NCBI RefSeq assembly: GCF_028372415.1
Contig: NC_092872.1
Coordinates: 517,576,224-517,640,223 of the forward strand
DNA length: 64,000 nucleotides
Origin: Notamacropus eugenii
Lineage: Eukaryota > Chordata > Mammalia > Diprotodontia > Macropodidae
Direction: 5' to 3'
Part shown: positions 54,630 through 64,000 of the stretch, one piece after another
How positions within the stretch are numbered: position 1 is the first letter of the stretch
Layout of the letters: each line of letters starts with the position of its first letter
Position numbers and translations under genes: made by a program
The notes under the pieces: generated by a model
What the model saw: the letters and a program-made list of their open reading frames with translations, nothing else
The model's database searches: none
Told to the model about the DNA's origin: nothing

Positions 54630-54845
54630 ATGAATCTATTCTAGCACTAGTAATTAGGTGTTAACAGCATATAGTCAGGGGCCCCTCTTCTGTGCAGATA
54701 AATTAAGTGTTGTTATCTAACAACAAGGGCCAAGGATCATTGACAGTCAGGACTTTGCAAAGAAGGGGCACCTGTAATTATTGTCCATAAATGGCATCCC
54801 TGTTGGATGGTGCCTAATTAGCAATGATATCAATAGGTTAGCTGA
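54630..54845. other. repeat-free block with homeobox-type words
   Basis: No interspersed repeat. Holds AGTAATTAGG, GCACCTGTAATTATTG, ATAAATTAAG and CCTAATTAGCAATG. Candidate regulatory element only (see findings). Confidence 0.35.
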
Positions 54846-54989
54846 GTACAACCAAGGCCACCAAGCCAGGGGTAACAAGGGCTCGCCCAGTTCTGTTTCC
54901 TGCAAGACAGGACATAAAACTGGTTCAATATTCTAAAAGGTTTCCTCAGAGCTATCCTTATTCTGTTGATTCCACCATCTCTTTGAGGG

Positions 54990-55092
54990 AAGCAGAATGT
55001 TGTTACTGTCCACCAGAGGGAAAAGGACAGCTCAGAGATGTTAGGTGATATGCCCAAGGTCACATGGCAAATCAGCCAAAATTAGAATCCTG
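54990..55092 (-). repeat. MIR-like fragment, antisense
   Basis: 'atgcccaaggtcacatggca' and 'aaaattagaatcctggctta' mark it. Confidence 0.5.
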
Positions 55093-55104
55093 GCTTAGGA
55101 ACTT

Positions 55105-55355
55105 CAGCGCAGTTAGGTGGTACAGTGGATAGAGCAATTGGAGTAAGGAGTAAGGAAGACCTGAATTCAAACTCAGTCTCAGATACTTACTAGCTAGGTG
55201 ATCCTGGGCAAGTCACTTTACCTGGTTCACCTCAGTTTCCTCATCTGTAAAATGAGCTGGAGAAGGAAATGACAAACCACTCCAGTATCTTTACCAAGAA
55301 AATCCCAAATGGGGACATAAAGAGTCAGACATGACTCAAATGACTCAACCTCTGA
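55105..55355 (+). repeat. Mar1 CORE-SINE, sense, full length
   Basis: 'cagttaggtggtacagtgga', 'gatcctgggcaagtcacttt', 'tgagctggagaaggaaatga' and 'gacatgactcaaatgactca' from head to RTE-type tail. Confidence 0.85.
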
Positions 55356-55544
55356 ACTTTGGTACACATCCCCTAGATGACCAAACCTACACAGAAGGAA
55401 AGAAATAGAGTTGGAAGGCAAGCCTCAGAGGGGAGGGATTGCGAGAGGGCAGTCAAAATGGAAGAACTCAAATGACAGGTCCATTGCAACCTCGGTCTTG
55501 GATGGGACTGCGGAAGCCTTTCAGGGAGGTTCAAAGACAGGTGA

Positions 55545-55712
55545 CTTCATATAATCCTAGAATGTCAGAGCTCCCAGGAACCTTGAGGACCATCTAGCTC
55601 AAGTTTCTCATTTTACAGATGAGAAAACAGAAGCCAGAGAAGGAAATCGACTTGCTCAAGGTCAGATGTAGGACCGGGACTACAAGACTGATCTCTTCAC
55701 TCCTCAGTCAAG
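55545..55712 (-). repeat. MIR-like SINE with CR1/L3-type tail, antisense
   Basis: 'cctagaatgtcagagctccc', 'ctcattttacagatgagaaa' and 'cgacttgctcaaggtcagat' in order. Confidence 0.65.
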
Positions 55713-55811
55713 AAAAGGGAAAAGAAGGTGGTTGAGCAGGAGATGGGGATCAAGAGATTTCCTCTCCCTTCAAAAAAAACCTATATTTTTTACCTTTATG
55801 CGCTATTATTA

Positions 55812-56080
55812 GGGGCAGCTAGGTGACTTGGTGGATAGAGCACTGGACCTGGAGTCTGGAAGACCTGAGCTGAAATCTGACCTCAGACACTTACAAGTTG
55901 TGTGACCCTGGGCAAGTCATTTAACCTCTGTTTGTCTCAATTTTTTGTTTGTAAAAATGGAGATTACAACCGTGCCTACTTTCTGGTTATTGTGAGGATA
56001 AAATGAGATAATATTTATAAAACACCTTAGCAAAGTACCTGGCACAGAGTAGATGCTATATAAGTTACAGCTATCATTTT
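55812..56080 (+). repeat. Ther-1/MIR SINE, sense, full length
   Basis: 'ggggcagctaggtgacttgg', 'gagcactggacctggagtct', 'tgtgaccctgggcaagtcat' and 'gtacctggcacagagtagat'. Confidence 0.8.
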
Positions 56081-56159
56081 GGGGGGCCTAGACAAGCAAG
56101 ATACTTACCTGTTTCTACCCCAGAACTTTGGACATACTGATTAGCTTTGGGGCAGGGAG

Positions 56160-56325
56160 GGGGCAGCATGAATAGAAAACTCAGCTTGGAGTCTGCGGTT
56201 TTAGATTGGAATCCTCCTTTAAACCTGTGCAACCCTGATTAATCACTTAAGCTCTCTGGATCACATTTTCCTTATGTAAAATAAAGGTCCCTTCCCAGCT
56301 CCAAATTTATGATCCTGTAATCTGT
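56160..56325 (+). repeat. MIR-like SINE with CR1/L3-type tail, sense
   Basis: 'agaaaactcagcttggagtc' and 'aaggtcccttcccagctcca' anchor head and tail. Confidence 0.55.
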
Positions 56326-56507
56326 TTTCACTCCCTCAAGTGGCATAATTCACCCCAAGAGTAGACCCACTGGCACTGCTTTGTCATCTCAGAAAGCTCA
56401 GGCTAGGAAAAAACCTCCAAAAGTTAAAGGCCCCCATTGGCTTAAGAAAATTGTGTCAGAAATCTCCAGTCCAGGTGAGAGTCTATTTTGCTTCTAAGAA
56501 TGTTTTC

Positions 56508-56758
56508 CTATTTTTTTCAGTCATGTCCAACTCTTCTCGATAATATTTAGGGTTTTCTTGGCAAAAATACTGGAGTGGTTTGCTAATTTCTTGTTCAGTT
56601 CATTCTACAGATGAGAAAATTAAAATAAACAAGGTGAAGTGACTTGTCCAGGGTCACACAGTTAGTAAATGTCTGAGGTCACATTTGAACTCAAGAAGAT
56701 GAGTCTTCTGACTCCAGGCCCCATATTCTATCCACTATACTACCTAGTTGCCTCCTAA
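56508..56758 (-). repeat. Mar1 CORE-SINE, antisense, full length
   Basis: 'cagtcatgtccaactcttct', 'tcttggcaaaaatactggag', 'tgtccagggtcacacagtta' and 'ccactatactacctagttgc'. Confidence 0.82.
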
Positions 56759-56849
56759 GAATGTTGAGTGAAGGCAATCATCCCCTCTTGAGGATTGCTT
56801 GGCCCCCTAACAACTCTCAGGAGCACTCTCACTGACTGTTCCTCAGGCC

Positions 56850-57158
56850 TGGATTTCCCTGCCTTCTCATCCCTACTTCCAGGATTCCCTGGCTTCCTTC
56901 AAGTGCCAGCTAAAGTCCTAACCTTTGCAGGAAGCCTTTCCCGTCATCCTTAATCATCATGTCTCCCCTTTGGTGATGATCTCCAGTTTTTCCTGTATAC
57001 ACACCTTGTTTGCACATAGTTGTTTTACTTACAGTTTCCCCTGCTTGATTTTGAACTCCTTGAAAGGAGGGTCTATGTTTCTGCCTTTGTCTCCGCAAAG
57101 CTTATTACAGTGCCAAGCACATACTGGACACAATAAACACTTGTTGATTTGACCTGGA
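56850..57158 (+). repeat. L2 3'UTR and terminus, sense
   Basis: 'cctggcttccttcaagtgcc', 'caggaagcctttcccgtcat', 'ttgaactccttgaaaggagg' and 'acaataaacacttgttgatt' give about 300 bp of sense L2. Confidence 0.7.
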
Positions 57159-57224
57159 GTCTCCCTTAGCCAAAGCCCCCTAGCTACAATTTATCAGCAT
57201 TAATATCCCTGTCAAGATAATCAT

Positions 57225-57492
57225 TAATAGTAATAGTTAGAATTTACATATAGCGCTTTAAGGTTTGCAAAGTGCTTTTCAAACATCTCATTTGATCCTC
57301 ACAAGAATAGCCCTGAGAGTTCAAGGGTTATTACTGCTCTGATTTTACAGATAAGCAAACTGAAGTGGACCGAGGTTAAGTGACTTGCCCAGGGTTACAC
57401 AGCTCATAAGTGGCTTAGGCTGCATTTGAACTCAGAGCTTCCTGACTCCAGGACCAGCACTCTCTTCACTTTGCCACCTAGCTGCCTCCATT
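57225..57492 (-). repeat. Ther-1/MIR SINE, antisense, full length
   Basis: 'agcgctttaaggtttgcaaa', 'gtgacttgcccagggttaca' and 'ctttgccacctagctgcctc'. Confidence 0.8.
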
Positions 57493-57903
57493 ATATTATC
57501 ATAATAATTAGATTGTTGTAATAGTCTAGCAACGGTAAGAAACAGATTCACAATTTCATGTACAATTTCATCCCTCCTCTACTACGTATAAGGAAATGCT
57601 CATGTTGTTGTGTGTGTGTGTGTGTGTGTTTGCTAAGTTCAGTATGAAAATAAAATTAAACAATAATGTAAAAGAATGAAATGGGCATAGTTCTACCTGT
57701 AGATCCTACTTCACAAGGTTGTTGAAAAGATCAGACTGATGGTAAATGAGGATTAGTGAATATAATATGTTTGGCAAGTCACAAGGGGCTGCATAAATCC
57801 CCCCAAACTGTAATCATACTCCTTTCTGTAATACCTCAGGGTTCTATGAGTTTTTTCCACGTGGGCACTCCTGAGGACGAGAGTCATCACTTCTTCTGGC
57901 CTT
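57493..57903. other. no gene recognised; short (TG)n
   Basis: Contains a TG array at 57,609-57,629. Nothing else assignable. Confidence 0.4.
57609..57629. repeat. (TG)10 microsatellite
   Basis: Perfect 21-bp TG run. Confidence 0.9.
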
Positions 57904-57904
57904 T

Positions 57905-58162
57905 TAGTAAGAATAGCTACCATTTATACATGGTGCTTTAAGGTCTGCAAATACTTTACAAATCTTATCTCATTTGAGCTTCACAGTTATCTAGGAGGTA
58001 GTATCTTTTATTATCCCCATTTTACAGGTGGAGAAACTGAGGCAATCAGCATTGAATTGACTTGCCCAGGATCATACAGCTAGTATGCAAGGCAGGGTTT
58101 GAAGTCAGGTCTTCCTCACTCTCCATTCAGTATTTTATCCCCTGAGCCACCTAGTAATCTCC
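57905..58162 (-). repeat. Ther-1/MIR SINE, antisense, full length
   Basis: 'gctttaaggtctgcaaatac', 'ttatccccattttacaggtg', 'gcccaggatcatacagctag' and 'cctgagccacctagtaatct'. Confidence 0.78.
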
Positions 58163-58177
58163 AAATTAGACAATCTT

Positions 58178-58235
58178 AGAAATACTCAATCAACATACAT
58201 TTATTAAATGCCTACTATGTGCTAGAGATACTTCG
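58178..58235 (-). repeat. L2 3' end, antisense, short
   Basis: 'catacatttattaaatgcct' and 'actatgtgctagagatactt'. Confidence 0.5.
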
Positions 58236-58294
58236 AGTTGTTATGACAGATATAAACTCATCACATAGTGGCAAACCCTTTGGTGATGAAACTC

Positions 58295-58682
58295 TCTTCA
58301 CTTGCTCTCCAATCTCCACCCCCCCAACTTATGCCTCTTTTATCTTCAAAACTCAGCTCAAGCTCTGCCTTCTACATGAGACTTTTCCTGATCCCTCAGA
58401 TGCTAGTGCTCTTCCCTGTGAAATCCCCTTATATTTATTTATGTATGTTTCATATTTGTTTACACACATACGTATATATTAAATATTATACTATTAACAT
58501 ATGCATGTATATATGTAATTATGTACGTATATAATGTATGTGTATGTTGTTTTCCCTAATAGAGTCTAGGCTCACCAAGAGCAGGGATTATTTCAAGGTT
58601 TTGTCTTTGTGTTCCCAACACCTGGCACAGGGCCTAGGCTAGTATAGGCACCAAAAAGTGTTTTTTGATTGGTTGGTTGATT
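58295..58682 (+). repeat. L2 3'UTR, sense, split by AT microsatellite
   Basis: 'aactcagctcaagctctgcc' and 'gagacttttcctgatccctc' precede a TATG/TA-rich stretch (58,430-58,550). 'ctcaccaagagcagggatta' and 'cctggcacagggcctaggct' follow. Confidence 0.62.
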
Positions 58683-58884
58683 ATCTAGGCTGGTCCTCAG
58701 AAAACAGAAACGCATCTGCCCCGGGGCCAGGCTCAAAGCCTTTCTACTTTGGTAGCGTTTGCCCAAGTCTAATAGTGCCCCCTCCATTCCACAATGAGGC
58801 GTTGGCAGCAGGTTAATGTCATTATTTTTTACTACTAATAATAAATCAGGGTGTTTTGGGTGTTGTTCTCAAATCGTGGATGAG

Positions 58885-59160
58885 TCTCCCCAAACCTCAG
58901 TTTTTCCACCTCTCAAATGGAGATAATAATCGTCTCTGTCCTGCCTTCCTCTCAAAACTGTTGTGAGTTCTCAATGATGTGAAGGGGATTTGGAAAGCTC
59001 GAAGTTCTTCAGGAATATAAGGGAGCTATCTGATCTCTTGTCTTGACTCCACTGGGTACTAGCTGTGTACCCTTAGACAAGACACCTGCCCCCATTGCTT
59101 CCTATGTCTAATGAAGATAAAAATTCCCATTCTGCCTGACTGCTGTGAAAGTCAGAGGAG
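58885..59160 (+). repeat. two MIR fragments, sense
   Basis: The first has 'caaacctcagtttttccacc' and 'ctgttgtgagttctcaatga'. The second, from about 59,035, has 'actagctgtgtacccttaga' and 'ctgactgctgtgaaagtcag'. Confidence 0.6.
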
Positions 59161-59282
59161 ATGCGGCAGAGGAGAGTGGGGAAGCCGGTGTGGTCCAGCG
59201 GATTGAACAGCTGCCCTCCAGGCAGCAGGCTTGGGTCTGAGCTGCATAGTCCTGTGCACATGCTTTCTCTGTGCAGATTCAT

Positions 59283-59572
59283 TCATTCAATGAACAACTA
59301 TTCTTTGCCTACCAGGTGCCAGGCCAATTTGTGCTAACTGCCGGAGACACAAATGAGGCAAAAAATATTCCTTGCCCTCAAGGAACTTAAAATCTAACAG
59401 GGAGATGGCAAGCACATTTATAAATGCGTACAAAGCAAACTCTGTAAAGGATTAATAGGAAATCATTAAAAGAGGGAAAATACTGGAATTAAGAGAGGGT
59501 TGGGAAAGGCTTCCTGTAGAAGGTGGGATTTTAGTTGGACTTAAAGAAAGCCAAGGAGGTTATATTTACCTT
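59283..59572 (-). repeat. L2 3' region, antisense
   Basis: 'tgcctaccaggtgccaggcc', 'ccctcaaggaacttaaaatc' and 'gttgggaaaggcttcctgta' are in antisense order. Confidence 0.7.
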
Positions 59573-60496
59573 TCCTGCCACACAAAGTCATTTGGGGGAA
59601 AGCACTTTGTAATCTCCCGTAATTTAAGGTTCTTTGAAGTCCGTGAATGGCTGTCCACATGTACCCGCTGAGTAGTACTAGTGCTCCTGAGGCATTGCAG
59701 TCATCCTTGCCCTCTCTCCCACTGGGAAGTGGCTGCCCATGCCAACCATGAATCTTCCCCTTACAACTTTCATTCCAGTAATGCACCCAGAGGTAGACCC
59801 TGGGTTTCTTTTCCCCTTCCCTTCTACTCCTCTTCGCTGTATCTCCAGGGCCTAGGGAGGAAGATGGGGGGAGGAATCCCCCTGGAAGATAATAATCCCT
59901 TCATCAACTTGAGTTTTCCCCCTCTCCCTCTTCCTTCCTTCCCCCTCCCTCCCTGCACAGCACAGTCAGCCCCAAGCAAAGCTTGCCTTTTTTTTTTTAT
60001 TTTTCTGCTGGCTGGGGCCCAGACAAGCCCGCCCTCAGAGCCTGGCCAGCTCCAAAAAGGAATTATTTCTGTCTCATGCATAGTTCTGAGCCCTGATGCC
60101 CAAAATGGGAAACAGTGACTGAGCCCTGGGGGATCTAAGGTGGGGGGAAGGGTAAAACTGTGGACAAATCCAACCCCCAGCAGCCCCATCAGAGACCAGG
60201 GAAAGGCTATGGAGTATATATGAAAGACAGAAAAAAACAAAACAACCCAGAGGTTCCTAAAATGAATGTACTTTCCCTTGTCCCTCCGACAGCCCCAACA
60301 GCCTTTTTCCTGATTCTACCACCTCATCCATCCCTAGGCTTGCAAAAAAAAAAATAAAACAGGCTGGTGGGAGGAGGAGAATAAGGTCAGATTCACAGGT
60401 TTTGGGTTCAGTTCAAGAGACCCTGACTCCCTAAAATTTAGGAGGGTGGGAGGTAGAACTGACTGGCTCTGGAAGAAGGAATTTACCCTATAAGGC
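59573..60496. other. repeat-poor block, no exon recognised
   Basis: About 920 bp without interspersed repeats, rich in pyrimidine runs around 59,810-59,960. The opposed frames of 145 (+) and 138 (-) codons overlap one another and show no domain; a host exon is not supported. Confidence 0.4.
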
Positions 60497-60497
60497 T

Positions 60498-60680
60498 GGG
60501 GTTCTTAATCTCCTTATGTCAGGGGCCTCTCCGGCAGTCTGGCAAAGCCTGCAAACCCCTTCTAAGAGCAATGTTTTTAAAGGCATAAAATAAACTACAA
60601 AAGAAACTAAGTCTACTGAGATATATTAATCAACATAGTAAGAAAACAAGTTCTAAGACCTGAGGTTAAGAACCCCGGTT
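60498..60680. mobile_element. hAT-like MITE (family 2), copy 3, best preserved
   Basis: 'gttcttaatctccttatgtc' at the left end and 'gaggttaagaacccc' at the right end are inverted repeats. The interior has 'gcaatgtttttaaaggcata' and 'aaataaactacaaaagaaac'. Confidence 0.6.
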
Positions 60681-60814
60681 TTAAGATTATCGTCAATGTC
60701 TAGAACAAGATTAAAGGATCTAGAGGAGTAAGGGAATGCGGAGAGGGGGGGACAGTGCAAAGCAGGCTGGATTTGGAGCCAGACGAAGCTGGTTTGAGCA
60801 GGGGGTGGGTGGTG

Positions 60815-61038
60815 AGTCCAGCCAAGTCTGGACTTAGGAAGACCTGAGTTCAAATGTGACCACAGACACTTTTAGCTGTGTAACCTTCAGCAAGCCATTT
60901 CATCTCTATTATCCTCAACTGCAAAATGGGATGATAGCCACCTACCTCCTGGGATTGACATGAGGATCAAACTAGAAAACATTCCTAAAGCGGTTAGCAC
61001 AATCTCTAAAACACAGTAGGCACTTGATAAATGTTTGT
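60815..61038 (+). repeat. MIR SINE, sense
   Basis: 'ttaggaagacctgagttcaa', 'cctcaactgcaaaatgggat' and 'acacagtaggcacttgataa' from core to tail. Confidence 0.7.
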
Positions 61039-61059
61039 GTCCTTCCTCACTCTTCTACT

Positions 61060-61170
61060 TACTCCTAACCTCACTGGGCCTCATTTTTCTCATCTGTAAA
61101 ATAAAGGGATTAGACTAGGCCTAGGTAATCTCTAAGGTTGCTTCCAGTTCTGATATCCTGTGTCCCAAGG
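61060..61170 (+). repeat. MIR core with CR1/L3-type tail, sense; interrupted by MITE
   Basis: 'cactgggcctcatttttctc' and 'taaggttgcttccagttctg'. The tail continues at 61,381 with 'tctattccagttttgacaat', on the far side of the MITE. Confidence 0.6.
61163..61170. repeat. 8-bp target-site duplication TCCCAAGG, left
   Basis: Identical to 61,373-61,380 and directly outside the MITE end. Eight bases is the duplication length of hAT transposases. Confidence 0.8.
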
Positions 61171-61372
61171 CAGGGCCGGGGAACCTGCAGCCTTGAGGCC
61201 ACATATGGCCCTCTAGGTCCTCAAACGTGGCCCTCTGACTGAATCCAAACTCCACAGAACAAATCCCTTTAATAAAAGGCTTTGTTCTATAAACTTAGAC
61301 TCAGTCAAAAGGTGGCACCCAAAGACCCAGAAGTCCACATATGGCCTAGAGGCCACAGGTTCCCCAACCTTC
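61171..61372. mobile_element. foldback hAT-like MITE (family 3), copy 2, with TSD
   Basis: Starts CAGGGCCGGGGAACCTG and ends with the inverse (CAGGTTCCCCAACC). The centre 'aacaaatccctttaataaaa' / 'ggctttgttctataaactta' pairs with itself. Flanked by TCCCAAGG on both sides and inserted into a SINE tail. Confidence 0.8.
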
Positions 61373-61380
61373 TCCCAAGG
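61373..61380. repeat. 8-bp target-site duplication TCCCAAGG, right
   Basis: See left copy; the interrupted SINE tail resumes directly after it. Confidence 0.8.
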
Positions 61381-61487
61381 TCTATTCCAGTTTTGACAAT
61401 CCATGATTTCTCTGATCCCACACCCCTCTCTACTTCTTCAACACCAAATTGGGGGGGTGGGGTGGATTTTTTTTTCACTTTGTGGAG

Positions 61488-61692
61488 TTAGTAGATAGAA
61501 TGTTGTTTTAGAGTCAGGGAGAACTGAGTTCAGATCCTGCCTCAGAAACATACTAGCTGTGTAATTATCAATCATTGTCTCTGCACCTGAATTTCCTCAT
61601 CTGTAAAATGAGGGGGTTGGATTTAAGGGCCTCTAAGGCCCCTTCCGTTTGTAATCTATGATTCTATAAACCCATGAATTTTTCATGTGATG
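61488..61692 (+). repeat. MIR-like SINE with CR1/L3-type tail, sense
   Basis: 'ttagagtcagggagaactga', 'atttcctcatctgtaaaatg' and 'tctaaggccccttccgtttg' show head, core and the CR1/L3-type tail in one copy. Confidence 0.7.
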
Positions 61693-61764
61693 ATGTGCTT
61701 GTCAGGGTCCCCAGCTAGACTATAAATTCAGGAGCAAGCTGCCCTTATTCCCACTGTATCAGAA

Positions 61765-61990
61765 GTGTGATCATCATAGCTGACATTTGCTCACATCACC
61801 TCATCTGATCTTCCCAACCAACTCTATGAGGTAGATACTTTTCCCATAACCATTTTTACAGATTAGGAAACTAAAGTTCAGAGAAATTGTGACTTACCTA
61901 GGATCACAGAGACATTAAGTATCAGAAGCAATATTCAAACAATACATCTTCCTGACTGGATCCTGAATCTGCATTCTATCCTCCACACAA
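61765..61990 (-). repeat. MIR SINE, antisense
   Basis: 'atcttcccaaccaactctat', 'acagattaggaaactaaagt' and 'ttaagtatcagaagcaatat'. Confidence 0.65.
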
Positions 61991-62002
61991 CCCAGCCTCT
62001 CA

Positions 62003-62168
62003 TTCAGTGGAAAGAACATTGGATTTGGAATGAGAAGGTCTAGATTGAAATTCTGCCTTTGCTACCTATGTGAAACTGAACAAAGCACTTAATATCTGTG
62101 CCTTTGTTTGCCCATCTGTTCAATGAGAGGATTGTGCTAAATAATCTGTAAAGGTCTGATATAATATG
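62003..62168 (+). repeat. MIR-like SINE, sense
   Basis: 'gtggaaagaacattggattt', 'gaacaaagcacttaatatct' and 'ctgtaaaggtctgatataat'. Confidence 0.6.
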
Positions 62169-62354
62169 AAAGCCAAAAAAAAAAAAAAAGGAATGCTGGA
62201 TTCAGTCTATGATGCTGGCTGGTAGACTTTCTGAATGACCAGCTATTTGGTTAAATTGCCCAGCTAGCTACATGTATCAGTAATTTTAACTGATTGGTGA
62301 GGAAACTGACTTTGCTCCGCCCCTAGCAGGGACCCAGATAGCCCATTATCAGTT

Positions 62355-62540
62355 CATAAAATGATGGGTTCATAGAATGATAGACATGGAAAATGAAAGG
62401 GACCTTAGAAAACAGAACCTCTCATTTTAGAGTTGGAAGGGACCTTAGGACATAGAATAAAAAATATCAAAGTTGGAAGTATCTAGCTGGAAGAGACCTT
62501 AAAATATAGAATCCAGCACCATCACCACCACCACTACTAC
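62355..62540 (-). repeat. tandem array of CR1/L3-type tails, antisense, part 1
   Basis: Units such as 'gttggaagggaccttaggac' and 'ggaagagaccttaaaatata' spaced about 45 bp apart. Confidence 0.6.
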
Positions 62541-62640
62541 TAATTATGATGATGATGATAACTGACATTTACATAGTACCTACTATGTGCCAGGCACTGT
62601 GCCAAGTGCTTTACAAATATCTCATTTGATCACTGGCTGG
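62541..62640 (-). repeat. MIR/L2-type end, antisense, inside the tail array
   Basis: 'gtacctactatgtgccaggc' and 'tttacaaatatctcatttga' split the tandem array. Confidence 0.65.
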
Positions 62641-62905
62641 AAGAAAATTAAGACACAGAATATTAACATTGGAAGAGACCTTAGAACTTTAGAATACAGA
62701 ATGTCAGAGTTGAAAGAGACCTTAGAACATAGAATCTCAGAATTGAAAGGAATTCCAAAATATAAAATCGACATAGTTGGAAAAGACCTTGGAACACAGA
62801 ACACAGAACATCAGAGTTGCAAGGGAACTCAAAACACAGAAGAAGGTCAGAGCTGGAGGGGACCTTAGGACTTCAGAACATAACACATCAGACGTTGGAA
62901 GAACC
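62641..62905 (-). repeat. tandem array of CR1/L3-type tails, antisense, part 2
   Basis: Five or more units, e.g. 'cattggaagagaccttagaa', 'gttgaaagagaccttagaac' and 'gctggaggggaccttaggac', 40-50 bp apart. The 93-codon frame across it is a repeat artefact. Confidence 0.65.
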
Positions 62906-63480
62906 CAGAGGCCTCCTGTACCACTCATTCCCTTGCCTTAGTATTATTTGCTTCCCTAGAACTACAAGAGTGTTTTTCCATGCAGAGGACAGTGAGGTCA
63001 AGGCAGGATACCCTGGCTGCTGCAAAGATTTGCTTGTCTTCAAATGCCTGGAATCTGGGAAAGAAAAAAACTCAAAATATTTTTGCCTCTGGTTCCCCCC
63101 TTTTTATACCCATTCTCCTTTCTTGCCCCTCCTACTTTCCTTTCCCCATTATCCTTCCTAGTCCTTCCTAGGCTCTTCCATCTATTCCACTCTCTCACCG
63201 CCCCCCCCCCCCCATCTTTCCCAATCTACCATCCACATCTAATTTTTTAAAAGATTGAGATCAGACATAATGGGAAATGTAATTCTTCACTTTGGGTCAA
63301 AAGGACATTCACTCAAATTCATGACCACTTGTGAAGGCAGCTCTCCTTAATCTAACCCTGTTGCTAGGGAAGAAGAATAGGAGATTTCAGGGACTACAGG
63401 GAGAAAGAGGTTGGAGACACCAGAGTCTGAGTTAATTTCTTTCCTGTCAAATTTGCAAGTCTATTTTAAAATTAGTAAAG
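62906..63480. other. no gene recognised; C13 run at 63,201
   Basis: A pyrimidine-rich block (63,090-63,240) ends in a C13 homopolymer at 63,201-63,213. Pro/Phe/Leu-rich frames here are compositional. Confidence 0.45.
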
Positions 63481-63561
63481 AGATAACACTAGAATGTAAA
63501 GAGCACTGGACTGGGAGTCCCAGAGATCTGTCCATGTGATATGGCACAAGTCACTTTATAG

Positions 63562-63722
63562 CATGCCTGAGTCATAAGGAACCTTAGACGTTCTTTAACC
63601 CCATTATTTGCAGAGGACACCAAGAGGCTTGTCCAAAGTCATACCAAAAGGTAGCAGTAAAGAAAGGACCTTCATCTTTTGACTCCAAAGCCCAAGATTT
63701 CCCCCATATACCCTACTTCTTT
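63562..63722 (-). repeat. MIR-like SINE, antisense
   Basis: 'aaccttagacgttctttaac', 'gcttgtccaaagtcatacca' and 'cttttgactccaaagcccaa'. Confidence 0.6.
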
Positions 63723-63724
63723 GG

Positions 63725-63825
63725 GCAATTAGAGTTTGCTCCCTGATAAAATGAAATGGAACTAGCTGGTCTCAAAGTTTCCTTCTTCCTGGCTTTAAGA
63801 TTCTGGGACCTATGATTTCAACTAG
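63725..63825 (+). repeat. SINE tail of CR1/L3 type, sense
   Basis: 'gataaaatgaaatggaacta' and 'ttaagattctgggacctatg'. Confidence 0.45.
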
Positions 63826-63897
63826 ACCAGACACACCTAATAATGAACTTGTCAAGATTTCACCCTAGGCCTCAGAGACTTAAAGGTTCAGGGGAAT

Positions 63898-64000
63898 GTC
63901 CCTGGGCTCTGGAGAAGGAAGAACTGAGATCGAATTCTAGCCCTGATGTGTGACCTCGAGCAGGTACTTAACTTCTCTGGACTTCCTTTGCCTCAGCTGA
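63898..64000 (+). repeat. MIR SINE, sense, cut by window end
   Basis: 'tggagaaggaagaactgaga', 'tgtgtgacctcgagcaggta' and 'cctttgcctcagctga' run to the last base. Confidence 0.6.

Noticed and set aside
62587..62868. 93-codon frame with internal repeats as a repeat protein
   Set aside because: The periodicity comes from the CR1/L3-type tail array; the frame has no start context or host context.

Overview
The window looks like marsupial nuclear DNA. It is dominated by Mar1-type CORE-SINEs, Ther-1/MIR, L2 and CR1/L3 fossils, RTE-tailed SINEs, and L1 and ORF1-only (HAL1-type) elements whose 3' ends are of the marsupial kind. The species cannot be fixed from sequence alone (opossum, dasyurid, koala and others are all possible).

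Only one host gene is supported: KCNB1 (Kv2.1, delayed-rectifier K+ channel alpha subunit) on the + strand. Positions 1-23,400 are upstream flank made of layered, nested repeats with no host exon recognised. Positions 23,440-25,680 form a GC/CpG-rich block holding a candidate promoter, a candidate non-coding first exon (donor at 24,021) and a short first intron with striking G-homopolymers and an isolated TATA-like box. Positions 25,681-26,429 are the first coding exon: about 182 nt of 5'UTR, then codons 1-189, which cover the N-terminus and the whole T1 tetramerisation domain and end at a consensus donor in phase 0. From 26,430 to the window end is one large intron. The transmembrane core and C-terminus of the channel must lie in a downstream exon outside the window.

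The rest is repeats. The best preserved is an ORF1-only L1 relative (17,077-19,783, minus strand) with a complete 5' end, poly-A tail and a 19-bp target-site duplication. Others are an L1 that has lost most of ORF2 (13,491-16,540), an RTE-like reverse transcriptase C-terminus with a zinc knuckle, L2 reverse-transcriptase fossils on both strands, several hAT-like MITE families (one with a clean 8-bp target-site duplication), a probable solo LTR, and many microsatellites. All long open frames apart from KCNB1 fall in repeats or in the GC-rich 5' block and look like shadows.

I found no gene cluster, CRISPR array, RNA gene or other system that could count as a new biological system. The points most worth a second look are upstream ORFs and G-tracts in the KCNB1 5' region, the intact HAL1-type insertion, an inverted duplicated segment inside a Mar1 SINE, tandem arrays grown from CR1/L3 3' ends, and a few repeat-free blocks that might be intronic enhancers.
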